64,000 nt of DNA from Branchiostoma floridae (lineage: Eukaryota > Chordata > Leptocardii > Amphioxiformes > Branchiostomatidae), in contig NC_049980.1 of the NCBI RefSeq assembly GCF_000003815.2, positions 15,406,154 to 15,470,153 on the forward strand, written 5' to 3'. Shown in pieces: positions 12,401 to 22,800 of this stretch. Below the pieces are notes generated by a model, which saw only the letters and a program-made list of their open reading frames with translations, did no database searches and was not told where the DNA came from. The translations under genes and the position numbers were made by a program. The stretch's first letter is position 1. Each line of letters starts with the position of its first letter.

Positions 12401-13324
12401 CGATGTGCGCAGGTCAGGACCTCTTCAACTATATTCTGCTGTAGTAGAAGTTCCGAAAGTTAGAGTGCATTAAAGAGATTCAAAGCAAATAATGTTGTCA
12501 AGGTTTTCTAGATGTTATTGCTTTTTCACCTATGTGATTTGCTTCTACGCATATTATCTGTAAAAAAAGACTTAAAGATGAAAACTTTGCAATCGCAACA
12601 ACGTATGATTGTGAAAATTTTCAATCAAATCTACTTTAAGACACTTTCTCCTCCTTCTTGTAAATGCAGGGATGTACTGGTGTTCGCCGCAAGAGGGAGC
12701 TCTCTGACATGACAGGAAGACACACCATCTACCAGGGCCCTATCATTCTGGACGAAGCTGAGAGCGGTAAAGAATTTTACTTTTTGCCGTGGCTCACATG
12801 TGATTGTATAATTGGCCTCCTTCAGTAAACATCCATTTTTATTTATTCAAATCTACAACTTTGACAAATGATATGTAGTTTACTTGACAGACAAGTAACA
12901 CTGTATCTATTAGAGCTTACATTTATCTCTTAACGGGAAGGCGACACGTAGGGACTAGGCATATTCGTCCTGTGAAGAAAGTTACCGCCATGTCAAAATA
13001 TGACATGCGAGACCCAGAATATATTTACGTTTTTTTCGACTCATTGTCATTCATGGTAATCGTATTTCTCTGATAAACTAACGACAGAATGATCTGATCA
13101 TGATTTAAGGCTGCTATATATATGTATTTTTCTTTCCTTTTTGTCTTCTTTTGACAGAGAGCAACGTCGGGTCGCTCAATACCGGGGTACTGGCTGCAGT
13201 GGTCAGCGTCGGCTCACTTGTCACAGTGATCGCACTGGCTGTAGTTGTGGTTGCTGTCAGAGTGAGGCGCTCTAAGAAGAAGCGTTCTGGGTATCAGCCG
13301 GTCCAGACTGACTGTGATGACTGA
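2285..13324 (+). CDS. EGF/ZP-domain type I membrane protein, tandem copy A (19 exons, one frameshift)
   Basis: Coding exons: 2285-2401, 3188-3444, 3749-3901, 4450-4588, 5021-5171, 5392-5530, 5967-6128, 6443-6483, 7051-7185, 7606-7728, 8076-8202, 8556-8678, 9152-9277, 9771-9946, 10554-10663, 11440-11742, 12250-12412, 12670-12766, 13158-13324. All introns are GT-AG. Every junction agrees in phase and matches copy B, which is the main evidence for the model. Ignoring one extra base in exon 11, the product is 935 residues: signal peptide 1-20, SHFRG module to 386, five EGF domains 387-597, ZP domain about 598-850, RRKR at 854-857, transmembrane helix 890-914 and a 21-residue tail with YQPV. As sequenced, the frame breaks near 8153 and stops at TGA 8165-8167, giving 502 residues. 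By family the intact protein should be a cell-surface or shed, ZP-polymerising matrix protein; its ligand is unknown. The start is the ATG that leads directly into the signal peptide. Exon prediction alone supports the model; transcripts were not seen. Confidence 0.88.
6795..6910. repeat. Hairpin-forming repeat in intron 8 of copy A
   Basis: Inverted arms lie at 6836-6863 and 6879-6904 around a 15-base loop. The arms pair except for two extra A residues and one mismatch. The flank GATGAAGGTTAGGCATCCAG (6803-6822) recurs with one or two changes at 7237-7256 in intron 9, so a family member sits on each side of EGF exon 9. This is probably a dispersed MITE-like or retroposon-derived repeat. Confidence 0.6.
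7051..9277 (+). CDS. Copy A exons 9-13: five calcium-binding-type EGF domains
   Basis: Each exon is one EGF unit with phase 1 at both ends (lengths 135, 123, 127, 123, 126). Four units open with the calcium-binding signature (DVDEC, DIDEC, DVDEC, DVNEC) and the fifth with DFDEC. The hydroxylation-type core CINT/CVNT followed by G-S-Y-x-C is present in units 1, 2 and 4. In unit 5 it reads [10 protein letters not shown], so the usual Gly-Ser-Tyr is replaced. Only exon 11 (8076-8202) is not a multiple of three. Against copy B it has one additional base at about 8153-8155, after PGSH and just before the fifth cysteine, so the last part of that EGF is out of frame. Skipping this symmetric exon would restore the reading frame and leave four EGF units. 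Confidence 0.88.
8153..8167 (+). other. Frameshift in copy A exon 11 and resulting stop
   Basis: The upstream frame reads PGSH then E-L-H-L-stop, with TGA at 8165-8167. Removing one base at 8153-8155 restores a cysteine at the expected place and then C-D-E-G-F-V-G-D-G to the splice donor, as in copy B. Exon length 127 rather than 126 independently shows the extra base. It may be a real mutation, a polymorphism or an assembly error. Confidence 0.85.
9431..9600. repeat. Possible MITE-like repeat in intron 13 of copy A
   Basis: The stretch starts with TAAGCCCCAGTCACACC, which resembles the terminal sequence of the foldback element at 18127-18248 (TAAGCCT...GTCAC). It is followed by a GC-richer block unlike the surrounding intron. 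I could not find a convincing right end, so extent and class are uncertain. Confidence 0.3.
9771..12766 (+). CDS. Copy A exons 14-18: ZP domain and furin-type cleavage site
   Basis: Exons 14-17 encode a ZP-type polymerisation domain. The N-terminal half runs from VGAATTC through ELALPEEEL to [15 protein letters not shown]. The C-terminal half contains [36 protein letters not shown] and the closing run [13 protein letters not shown]...SRCAQGC. Exon 18 carries RRKR followed by ELSD (12685-12696), the consensus furin site expected after a ZP domain. It is followed by IYQGPIIL, a plausible external hydrophobic patch. In known ZP proteins, cleavage here releases the ectodomain and lets it polymerise. 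Phases at exon ends 14-18 are 0, 2, 2, 0, 1. Confidence 0.85.
10713..11187. repeat. Imperfect direct repeats around a retroposon-like tail in intron 15
   Basis: Two segments of about 82 bases (10713-10794 and 11106-11187) are about four-fifths identical by eye. Both end in TCAGCACCAAGGAGAGG plus a CTG(A/T)C end. Between them, 10961-10984 holds a run of the hexamer ACATCT that ends at a GC-rich block (about 10985-11045). Read on the minus strand this looks like a retroposon 3' end with a (GATGTA)n tail. The repeat ends match the arms of the palindrome at 44933-45029. Confidence 0.5.
12064..12190. repeat. Possible dispersed repeat upstream of exon 17 of copy A
   Basis: This is a GC-rich block with short inverted matches (AACCAAGGAG and TAACCTCC) in an otherwise AT-rich intron. 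A related end sequence, GTGTAACACAGGTTA, recurs near 22819-22833 in copy B. The class cannot be decided from the sequence alone. Confidence 0.25.
13158..13324 (+). CDS. Copy A exon 19: transmembrane helix and cytoplasmic tail
   Basis: The exon encodes a 25-residue hydrophobic helix ([19 protein letters not shown] core, residues 890-914), a basic stop-transfer stretch RVRRSKKKR and the tail [16 protein letters not shown] fits the YxxPhi adaptor-binding pattern. The basic RVRRS sequence is shared with copy B (KVRRS), but the tail ends differ. The stop is TGA at 13322-13324. Confidence 0.85.
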
Positions 13325-14740
13325 AGAGGAGATGACACATTCTAGCTTAGGCCCCTTTCCACTAGACGGAGATCGCTGACAAAGCCACAAAATTGGTCGT
13401 GTGTACCCTTTATTTCATCATTGAATATATATAAAAAAAACACCAAAATACACAAAATGTAAAAAAAAGCGTTTTTGTCATTGACATTGTTGGCGGATTT
13501 GTGAAACATTTTATCGCTCAGTGGTCACAGTGCGGTCTCAAACTCAAGTGCAAAGGGTGTGTGGAAATACGACTACGACTATCGTTTGAGTGTGCTTATC
13601 TGGAAACAGCAAGAAAGAGGTATAGGCTTACACTCTATATAGAGTTGCATATTTGACCATAAATACTACACATTAACACAATCTGATACAAAACGCATAT
13701 TCTTGTGTTTTTTAGCGACATGCAGGTGCAGTTACTTTCCTAATGATACATTGTTGGATTTGTTTTCATTCTTCTTCACAGGTTTTGTGATATTCAGGTT
13801 CTGGTCAGAAACGTTTTTCCACCACAGACAATCTACCGTTGCAACTGTAGTGAACAAGCTTAATTATTAACGTTCAGGGCATTTTATACTAATGTAGTTC
13901 AGTATAATGGACCCTCTTAAAGCGATGTTTGTGAACCTGACTGCTATTCAACTGGACGAACGTTGAAGCATGTGGCTCCAACATTGATGAAATAGTGCGT
14001 TCTACTTTGGTGCTGTAACTTCGACTGTGTGTGATACTATAAAGGCTGCGTTTGTCGCACAAAATACCAGTGTCTGTGTGCTATATGTCGTGTAAATATC
14101 AGTTTCTAGGTGGAGAGAACGATCACCAGTTGCGACCAATAAGCGCTTGTTACACATCGCTAACCATGGCCTGCCGACTTTCTCCAGACCATGGTTGGTA
14201 TTACGCCTTGAGCAAGTTGACTAACAATTAGTCTTCGAGATTATCTAATAGTCTTTAAAAGCCGTCTGTATTAGTCAGGAGAATCACATCCTGCTTCGAC
14301 TAGAAGAGTGAATTGTAGCTAGAATAGGATGGATTCCAGGTTACTACCAACCCAGCACCGACCTCGGTTGGGGAGTGGTCGGGAGTAAAGTTGGGGAAAT
14401 ATAAGTATGTGTGGTAGGGGCTTTATACAATGAACAATGTGTAACAGCATGTTTAACCTGTGGTTCAGTATCACCTTCCCTACACGAAATGGCGTTTCCT
14501 ATTTACTACGTACGGACTCGCAGTTGTCCATCATCCATGCTGTGTGTGAAAGCACCATGGAATTATACAATGCAAATCGCATTATTTGCAAAATCAATGG
14601 GAAAAAAAATTACCTTCACTTATATATAAGTTATATATTATGGCCGTGGTGCGGTGTCGTGGTACTCTAGTTTTTCCTTCTGTAGTACTAAATATCGATT
14701 TTGCGAACATCGATTTATTTCCATTGTTCACAACCGATGG
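13325..14740. other. 3' flank of copy A, intergenic
   Basis: This presumably contains the 3' untranslated region of copy A. I see no canonical AATAAA close to the stop and could not place the cleavage site. No open frame here is credible. Confidence 0.5.
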
Positions 14741-14743
14741 CTT

Positions 14744-14858
14744 ATATATATAAAGTCCGTTTCGATGGACTTTGCCGCTTTACATTTGCAATGCTAATCA
14801 GACCTGGAAACAAGGTACCAAAAACAAGTCCGCCTGTTAGTCGTCGGTCACAAACCAG
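14744..14858 (+). promoter_or_regulatory. Candidate TATA promoter and non-coding first exon of copy B
   Basis: TATATATAAAG at 14744-14754 is a good TATA box. A start about 30 bases downstream would give a short exon ending ACCAG|GTAGGT at 14858/14859. Copy B's first coding exon is preceded by an acceptor (ACACGCAG, ending 16081) one base before its ATG (16083), so an upstream exon is expected. The exon contains an ATG at 14791 that would be in frame with the main ATG after this splice. It would place 23 residues before the signal peptide, so translation from it seems less likely. This is inferred from signals only. Confidence 0.4.
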
Positions 14859-16081
14859 GTAGGTGCTTTTGCATTCGCAAAGGAAAATAAAGTTCCTTTT
14901 CTTCTTCAGCATTTGATAATGTAAGTAATGTTAGCGTTTATGGCAGAACCTTAAGTTAGAATTTGAACATTTAAAAGATAGTATACCTTTTGATTTTTTT
15001 CTCCCTGTGCCTTGATTATGATGATCGATGACATTGGAAATTCCAAAAGTGAACACTTTCTAATCAGCTCTTGTCTAAAACATCTTTGTTGAATGATTCC
15101 GGAGCTCATCAGGTTTCCTAAATTATTTCAAGACGAAAAGGTTTAATAATCACACCCACATAGCATATAAAGCTTTTCTCAGCCTAAGCTAAACACTATC
15201 TGCCTGTCATCGACTGGACTTAAATAAACACCCTGATGAAAAAGAAATATCGTAACTAGTGTTGAAAACTGTAACTATCATTCAAAACGCCGTCATCTTT
15301 GTGTGATGTAGATAAATTCGCATGTTTGATATTGTATACGTCACATGGTCTGACAAAGTCTGAAATAAAACATTGTAGTGAAATAGTGCACAGCAGAAAA
15401 CCATTGCTATTTCACAAAGCAATGTTAATCTCCAGCGCTTTTCAAATGAGGAATAGTGCGTGGTCGTTTGTTTGAAGAAAGAAAACATGCTGAAGGTGTT
15501 ATTTAAAGTCGGGTTCCCTTTAATGTTCAAGCTCAGAAAAGAACCCCCTACTTGTGTCTGATCGAAGGGGTGAAGATCAGGGACTTCATGACTTCACCGG
15601 GTAAAGATCGAAAGGTGTGCCACAATGGCAGTACAGTCACTCATGAGTCACGAGATCGGTCTTTAACCCCAACATAGATTTGCCATTACAAGTCCTCAAA
15701 TACGTTCAGGCAGTAGTGGAAAGATATTGATCAAAAAGCAACAAGTCAGACATGAAGTGGGAAAAATAATTTGTCAGAAAAGTCTACTTGAAGTGATTTG
15801 TGCTGTTGATTGTCAGCCAGTCCCTGTGTCCAAGGGTCCCACTCGCTGGCATTCTTTATGACACAAAAAATAATGGCACATACGAAGGGTGACCAATACG
15901 TTCTCAACCTCACCCAGAAATAAGATATACAAGTTGTGCCATGATTATACATGATTTTTGTTACCATGGTCATTATTTAACGAAGGGCCTGGGCCATATT
16001 GGTCGTATATTCAACGTTTAAGTCCACTAGATATGTTTCATGTGTCAGCTTGTAACGAGTTTTCTTCATACTCACACGCAG
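14859..16081. other. Presumed 5' UTR intron of copy B
   Basis: If the donor at 14859 and the acceptor ending at 16081 are used, this is a 1.2-kb intron. No coding sequence or clear repeat was recognised in it. Confidence 0.35.
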
Positions 16082-16082
16082 A

Positions 16083-19000
16083 ATGCCATCTGTGGTTAGA
16101 TACAGTGTCTGGACATTGTTGGTCCTCCTCGGGACCGTCTCAGTGGAAGGATCTCATTTTCGCGGGGCAACCTTCTCCTGGAAACCGATTCCAAACGACC
16201 CGGACTTGGTAAGAAAAAGTCTCCCTCTAGTATCTACAGTCAGTTGATATCATATCAACCCTATATAGTTATATTCTATCAAAACTGTATTTTCACTATC
16301 ATTTGAGTTTCATTAGACATCTTTTAGAAAAGCTTTGCTATGTTAAGTGAGTTACATTTTCTGACGGTTTTGTTGAAAACCAAGCGGCCACCACCCTTAC
16401 AAAATGTAATGCCACTGGTTTTATAACAGACTCATTTTTTCATCGAATGAGTTGAAATTTGGCACAAAGGTACAAGAATATATCCTCTTGAGATTGAAAT
16501 ATCTCAATTTGTTGTTCAATTTTTTTATGAGTGACTGAGTTGATTTCAAGATGACCACACCCTTGTTATTCCGTCGGAAGGAATTAACGTGCAATTGATA
16601 ATGTACTTGAATCACTTGTAGCTATTGTAAGAAACTAAAATTGCACATGTATAAAGTTGCATTTCTGTATTATAATGCCAGTTCACCAGCTAGTTCGCCA
16701 GTAATTAAAAACGAGGTATGTGGGGATATCAATTAAATTTACAGATGGTGGTTTCAAATTGTAATATTTTCAAAGTATTGCAGTCTGAAACCAGCGTCTG
16801 TCGACTTGATATTCCTAAATTTTAGATACAACGGATATAGGTAACCCCGCGGATAAAGGTGAAGAATCGTTACGTTCTGTCTAGATGTCTATTTATGTTT
16901 ACAGGATATTTGCTAATGAAAAAGTGTAGTACTTTTCATACCTCTCACTGGCACGCAAAAATCAATACTAGTATGTTATTGAAATAACCTTAATTTGTTC
17001 AGATCCAGTGTAACTTTCGTATGAGTTGGAGGAGGTCTAGTAGCGAGGGTGGAAGTTGCGACCAGACGACAATCAGTGACAATCGCCTGATCGGAGGTGG
17101 CAACTGGGACACACCCGAAGGCTCGCTTCCCGCTGACTACTACTGTACTGACTTCAGTGTACAGGAGGACTGGTCACAGGGAACCAACTCCATGAATGTC
17201 TCTATGCGAGGAAACACTGTCACCGATGTAAGGTGAGGTCACATTGGATGGCGCTCTGAGCTTAATTCAAAGATGCGGCAAAGGGAACATAGAGAAACAG
17301 ATGCGAACACTCATAACATCGTGCAAAAACAACACTCTGTCGCCAGAGGTTAACCTCCGTCACAGAGCAATAACTAAATTTAGTTATATCATGGTTGCAT
17401 ATCCCAGGCAAAAGCATAATGCACTGTACTACTTACTATGTAGAGTGTATTTCGCCCTAATATATTGCAGTCTGGATGATACAGAATAAATTAGTTCACA
17501 ACCTAACATTCCTTGTCATGCCGTTCAGCTTTGACGGTTGCTGTTGGATCACTGTTCAACGTCCTAACGGAGGAACCCACGACCCTGATTGGAATTTGGT
17601 CTCTCATGTTGACTTATCCGTCAGACCTGACACCGGCCGACCTAACTCCTCCCCAATCTCCGCCAGCTCGGCTATATACAGGTGCGAATTGCAGCACGTA
17701 TCATGTCCTAATCGTTGACAATATTTAAGTCAACGTCCAATGTTCCTATTTGATGTATGCAAATTGTTTTTTCGACGACACTTGAAGCTGTGTTTAAAGT
17801 TCATTGGGGATTATTTACGTTATATTGTCCATAAACATTACAGTAAAATCTCCAGCGGCGGTTTTTCGATTCCGTCAATCTACAAGTATCTACATATTAG
17901 AATTACAATGTTCATAATGTAAACCCTTTCCTACATATAAAGTTAAAAAATTCACATGTAATTGTCTGTTAAAACTATTTCGTCAAGTTCATTTAATAAA
18001 ATAGTTTTTCTTTGGATTCTTCAAAACAGTGAATTCCGTATGACATAGCAGAAAAATTAATATTTGACTTACAAAGAGTAACGTTACATTTAGCTTTGTC
18101 TAATGAATGTGACCATGGCATGACCGTAAGCCTTCGTCACAAATCAAGAACTGAGTCGGCCAGCTCCAAATGGCAATTTTGAAATTTGGTGAGCTCCAGC
18201 CGATCTAAAAATTCGACCGGAGTTCGCTGGAATTGTGACACAGGCTTAATTACGTTGTTATGTTGTCAAGGGTACAGATCAGCTGTGACACCGTGATCCG
18301 GATTCCGTGGGAAGATCCGGACGGAGACATCGTGAAGTGTCGGTACGCTTCGGTTTTTGGCGAGTGTGGGGAGGCTTGTGATCCACTTCCGTTTTCTGTT
18401 CTCGATGAGGTAATACATATTCAAACCAGTAAGATCATAAATGAAAGAAAAACTGCTTAATATGTGAAAGTTAAGGGCCTGTGGAGATAGTTAAGGCGTA
18501 TTCAGCAACACTGATGTGATATCTAACGATGACTACAGGAAGTCCAGATTGGGTCATTTTAACACTCATCGAACATTGTAGGCTGTGAAAGCAAGCGGAC
18601 TCACAAACTGCAGAGTACTGCACTACATTGCCTTAAGGCGACATCGACAGTAAGAGAACCACCATAACCAAGTAATTATATTTTGTAACTTGAACGTGAA
18701 GGTGTGACACTGTCTAATGTGTAGGACAAGTGCGAGATCTCATACAGGACATCCCAGGGCAGCCTGAGGCCGGGATGGTACGCTGTAGCCTTAACGCTAG
18801 AGGACTATCCATCCGGGTCCAATACCATTGCTGGATCGGGGCTGAGTCGTGTGCCTCTGCAGTTCCTAGTCGATGGTGAACATTATTTGAACCACTTTTA
18901 TTTCAATTAATCATCAAAGGCAAACAAGATTAATTGATTATTTTTCCCAGATCAGACTGAGTATGCCTGAGCCTCTGGAATCACATGTTGTAAAAGCAGT

Positions 19001-19876
19001 CTACAGATTCCTGATGATTTTCCTTCAAGTTGGTACTTCAAACAGTTATTGGATCCGACATAAACTAAATAAACCGTAAGCATTTATTTGCCATTGTTTT
19101 ACAGCTTACACCTCCAACAACCTGTGCAACATGAAACCAGTTCTGACTGGCCGAACCCCCCAAGACAGGGACAGAGTCCTTGTTCCTGGTGGGGGAACCT
19201 ACCATGCAGTCCTGGAGGCAGAATCTCCCAACCCTGCTGTTAGGTAAGATAGATTTCCTGGAAAGGATAGATGTGTAACTTTGATGTTGTGGGAGAATGG
19301 TGTGGAATGTCCTATTTGTAAGCAATGTTTGAAAATACATGTATTACAATTTAAAACCACTGTACATGACTTGAAATTCATCAATACCATTTTTAAAAAC
19401 ATCGGATGCAAGTTATCTGCGGATAAAGGCGAACTAGAGTTAATGTTACATGTCATCATTCAAAACTTTGTGAATTCTTTCAAGTATTGCAGAGATCTCA
19501 ACCGTTTCTCCACTTGGGATGATTAAGTCAGCCCTAATAACCACTCCGGACAATCCCCGTCGTGCACATGTCAACATCACATGGACACCTACCGAGGCAC
19601 AGGTTGGCCAACATGTTTTCTGCTTCCTGGCACAGGATTCCAATAGGTAAGATGGGTGTTAAAATGTAGGAATTCTGTGATATGCTTCTTTCACAAGATC
19701 TCTTTTCAATGTTATTGCATTTTGATGTAAATTTGCATTTTGATGATATTGCATTTAATGTAGTTATGATATATACAATCTACCTACTTTCTAGCATTTG
19801 TTGATATTTCAAAAATATTGTTCCTCCAACTAAAGGATCAACTCTGACCAGCGCTGCATCACACTTGTCTATGATG
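16083..19876 (+). CDS. Copy B exons 1-8: signal peptide and SHFRG N-terminal module
   Basis: Exon 1 gives a signal peptide with core [16 protein letters not shown], then [12 protein letters not shown]. The motif tryptophan is present here but replaced by cysteine in copy A. Exons 2-8 align with copy A through [39 protein letters not shown] and [13 protein letters not shown]. For exon 7 the frame requires the acceptor TTTCAAG ending at 19484, giving S-I-A-E-I-S as against S-I-V-E-I-S in A. A stronger-looking TTGCAG eight bases downstream (ending 19492) would shift the frame. Confidence 0.85.
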
Positions 19877-22800
19877 GTGAGCAATGATTTAAAATTCTTT
19901 TAGGCCACAAAAAAGTACATCATGAAGGTAAAATGTTACATTAAGAGTGCGCAATTTCCAGTACCAACCATTTCAAAGCTATGTCATAGCTATCTTCCAA
20001 AATAATGTTTTCTTTTCTCTCTATACATTCATGTATGAGCTACATGCATGTTTCTACCCAACAGGAACACCTGATGTGGATGAGTGCCTGGTGAACAATG
20101 GTGGCTGCTCTCATGACTGTGTCAACACGGATGGATCGTACCACTGCATGTGCCCAGTTGGGAGGCTGCTGAACCCCCTGGACAACAAGCAGTGTGATGG
20201 TACATTGTAGATCACGTTATCTATCCTAGGGTTACAGGATGCTGCAAATATCCAATATCAATTACTAGTATCAATGGCACTGCATGTGAGATTTAAGGGA
20301 ACTCTCGTTCTTTAGGGAAAAAAACAAGACTGTTTGGTGCTGAGACAATTGAAACAGTAAATTTTACCCTTGTGGTATGATTCCAATGTTAGTATGGATA
20401 CTAATGTCAAACATGAACAATGCATCTGGACATTCATTTCAATCCCTTGTTCTTTCTTTGTTTTGAACAGATGTTAATGAGTGTGCATTTGGTCCAGACC
20501 TCTGCCATGGCAACGCCACCTGTATCAACACTCCTGGTTCCTACATCTGTCAGTGTAACTCTGGCTATGCAGGAAATGGCACAGTGTGTACGAGTAAGGA
20601 ACAAAACAGTACTTTGACAAATGATATTTAGACTAGGTAATCAACATGCAAAACGATCAGTTTCCCCCCTTTCTTTGCAGATGATGCTTTTGAAATTTGA
20701 GAGCAAACTTTGACCCCATTTATAACAGACTTCGCAAATCACCCAGGCAATGGATGGATTCCAATTCTGGTGGATCTGGCTTCCAGAATCGTGATCAATC
20801 CCATACCATATTGAATGATGTAGCCTGGTGTAAACAGGGTCTTGGATGAATCCGATGCAGATTCTATTTGATTTTACGTCATTTCAATCAATTATGAGTA
20901 AATTTTGTAGATGTACTCACATGTATTTTATCAATAACGTTATGCACATTGTTAAGTCAGATATTGGTACAGTCTGGCATTGTCAACATTGTTGTATTTT
21001 TCAGACATCAATGAATGTGCAGTCGGCACCCATGGATGTCACAACAATGCTCAATGTGTTGACCTGCCTGGATCACATGACTGCATATGTGAACTTGGAT
21101 ATGTGGGAGATGGACGTCTGTGCACAGGTGAGTACAACATATGACACATCCTATCCCACATCCTGTTCCGATATCCAGTAATTTGTTAGGGTTAGGGATT
21201 AGAGTTACTAAGTTGGAGATTGTTGCAAACGAGGAGTATAACCACACAAGATACTAGTGAATTGCATTTGAACAAAATTTGCCACTGCTGCATTGTTTCT
21301 ATTTTCGATCTACCTGTAGTAAATGCTAACAGGACATACTTTGACTAGGATGAATTTGAAAGGCATGAAAACTGTTCATCCAGTTTGAAACCAGTATTGC
21401 TGAAACATTTTCATTCTCTTAGATGTTTCATTGTTTTATTTTCCAGATGTGAACGAATGTGCTGAGGACAAGGGTGACATGTGTAACACAAATGCAACTT
21501 GTGTCAACACTCCTGGGTCCTACAGGTGTGACTGTAACCATGGATACAAAGGTGATGGGACCACTTGCACAGGTCAGTGGCCCCCTTAAACCACTCCTAT
21601 CGTGTTTGTCTGGCAATCTATTGTTTGTTTTTGCGTGAGTAAAGCCTTTAGGGATAACATGCCAGTTTTGTACAGAAAGTACAAGCTACAAAGGCCAGGC
21701 TGTAATTGTTCTACTCACAACAAGATGGAGCCCTCCTCTTTTCAATAAGGAGCTCTCCTTGAACAATTCGGGCTTTCAGCATTACAAAGTCAGAGGACAT
21801 CCCTAATTGAAGCTACTCATTTTCACCTGAGTCAAGTGAGGGATTGGTTTTAAGTGCCCAAGGACAAAACATTGGGGGCTCCTAAGTATTGGAACCCAGA
21901 ACCTTTAGATTATTATGAATATGAAGTCAATAACTTTAACCACAAGATCACCTTGCCATGTTATTTCTGTGGCCCATCAAATCAGCTATTCTGTGTTAGA
22001 TGGAATCCAAAGATGTTATATCCAACTGTTATATCACTGGTCTGCAGATATTGATGAATGTGCCACGGATAACGGCATGTGCGAGGATATTTGCATCAAC
22101 ACAGCTGGGAGCTACATGTGCGCATGCTCCAATGGTCTCCTCATGCTGGCAGAGGATGGAAGAGGCTGCACATGTAAGAGCCATAACTAGAGTTCTGCGA
22201 CATCATCTCCATGAAATAGATTTTATGCAAATAACTTACTCATTTGCAAAATTTATGCATGGCGATGAATACTTCATGGAGGTAATATGGTTTGGGCATA
22301 ACAATTAAGCAATTTTATATGATGTCTTGAAGTATGCAGGCTTTCAGGCCAATCTCTGTTTTATCATTTTTTTGGAACTTCAGATGCTTCTTAATGAAGT
22401 ACCAATGTGGTATTTTGACTCCTTAGTTGTTGGTGCATCAACGACTTGCGCTAATGAGTACATGGAACTGGCCCTGCCTGCAAACAAACTGGCAATAGTC
22501 AACACCAGCAACCTGCACTGCGACCCCTGACGCACATGTATGGCCTCATTTCATGGCACACACCATCTGCTGCGCACTGGTCTGTATGAGTGTGGCACAA
22601 AGGTAAATTATAACGTTACCTGACCAAACCTCGCTTCTAAAAGTCCTTCCACTGGTCTGGCCCCTGAATGGTTTCCACAGAGACAGAGAATTGTGAGCTC
22701 CTTTTGAACTGATTTCAAGATTGATAAAGAATCCTGACCTATTAGTGGTTCTAGTTAGAGGTGCATAGCCAAAAGGTCTTGGAGAGTAGGCCCTATCAGC

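Noticed and set aside
22528-22530. Selenocysteine at TGA in copy B
   Set aside because: The aligned residue in copy A is aspartate, not cysteine, and no SECIS-like hairpin was recognised downstream.
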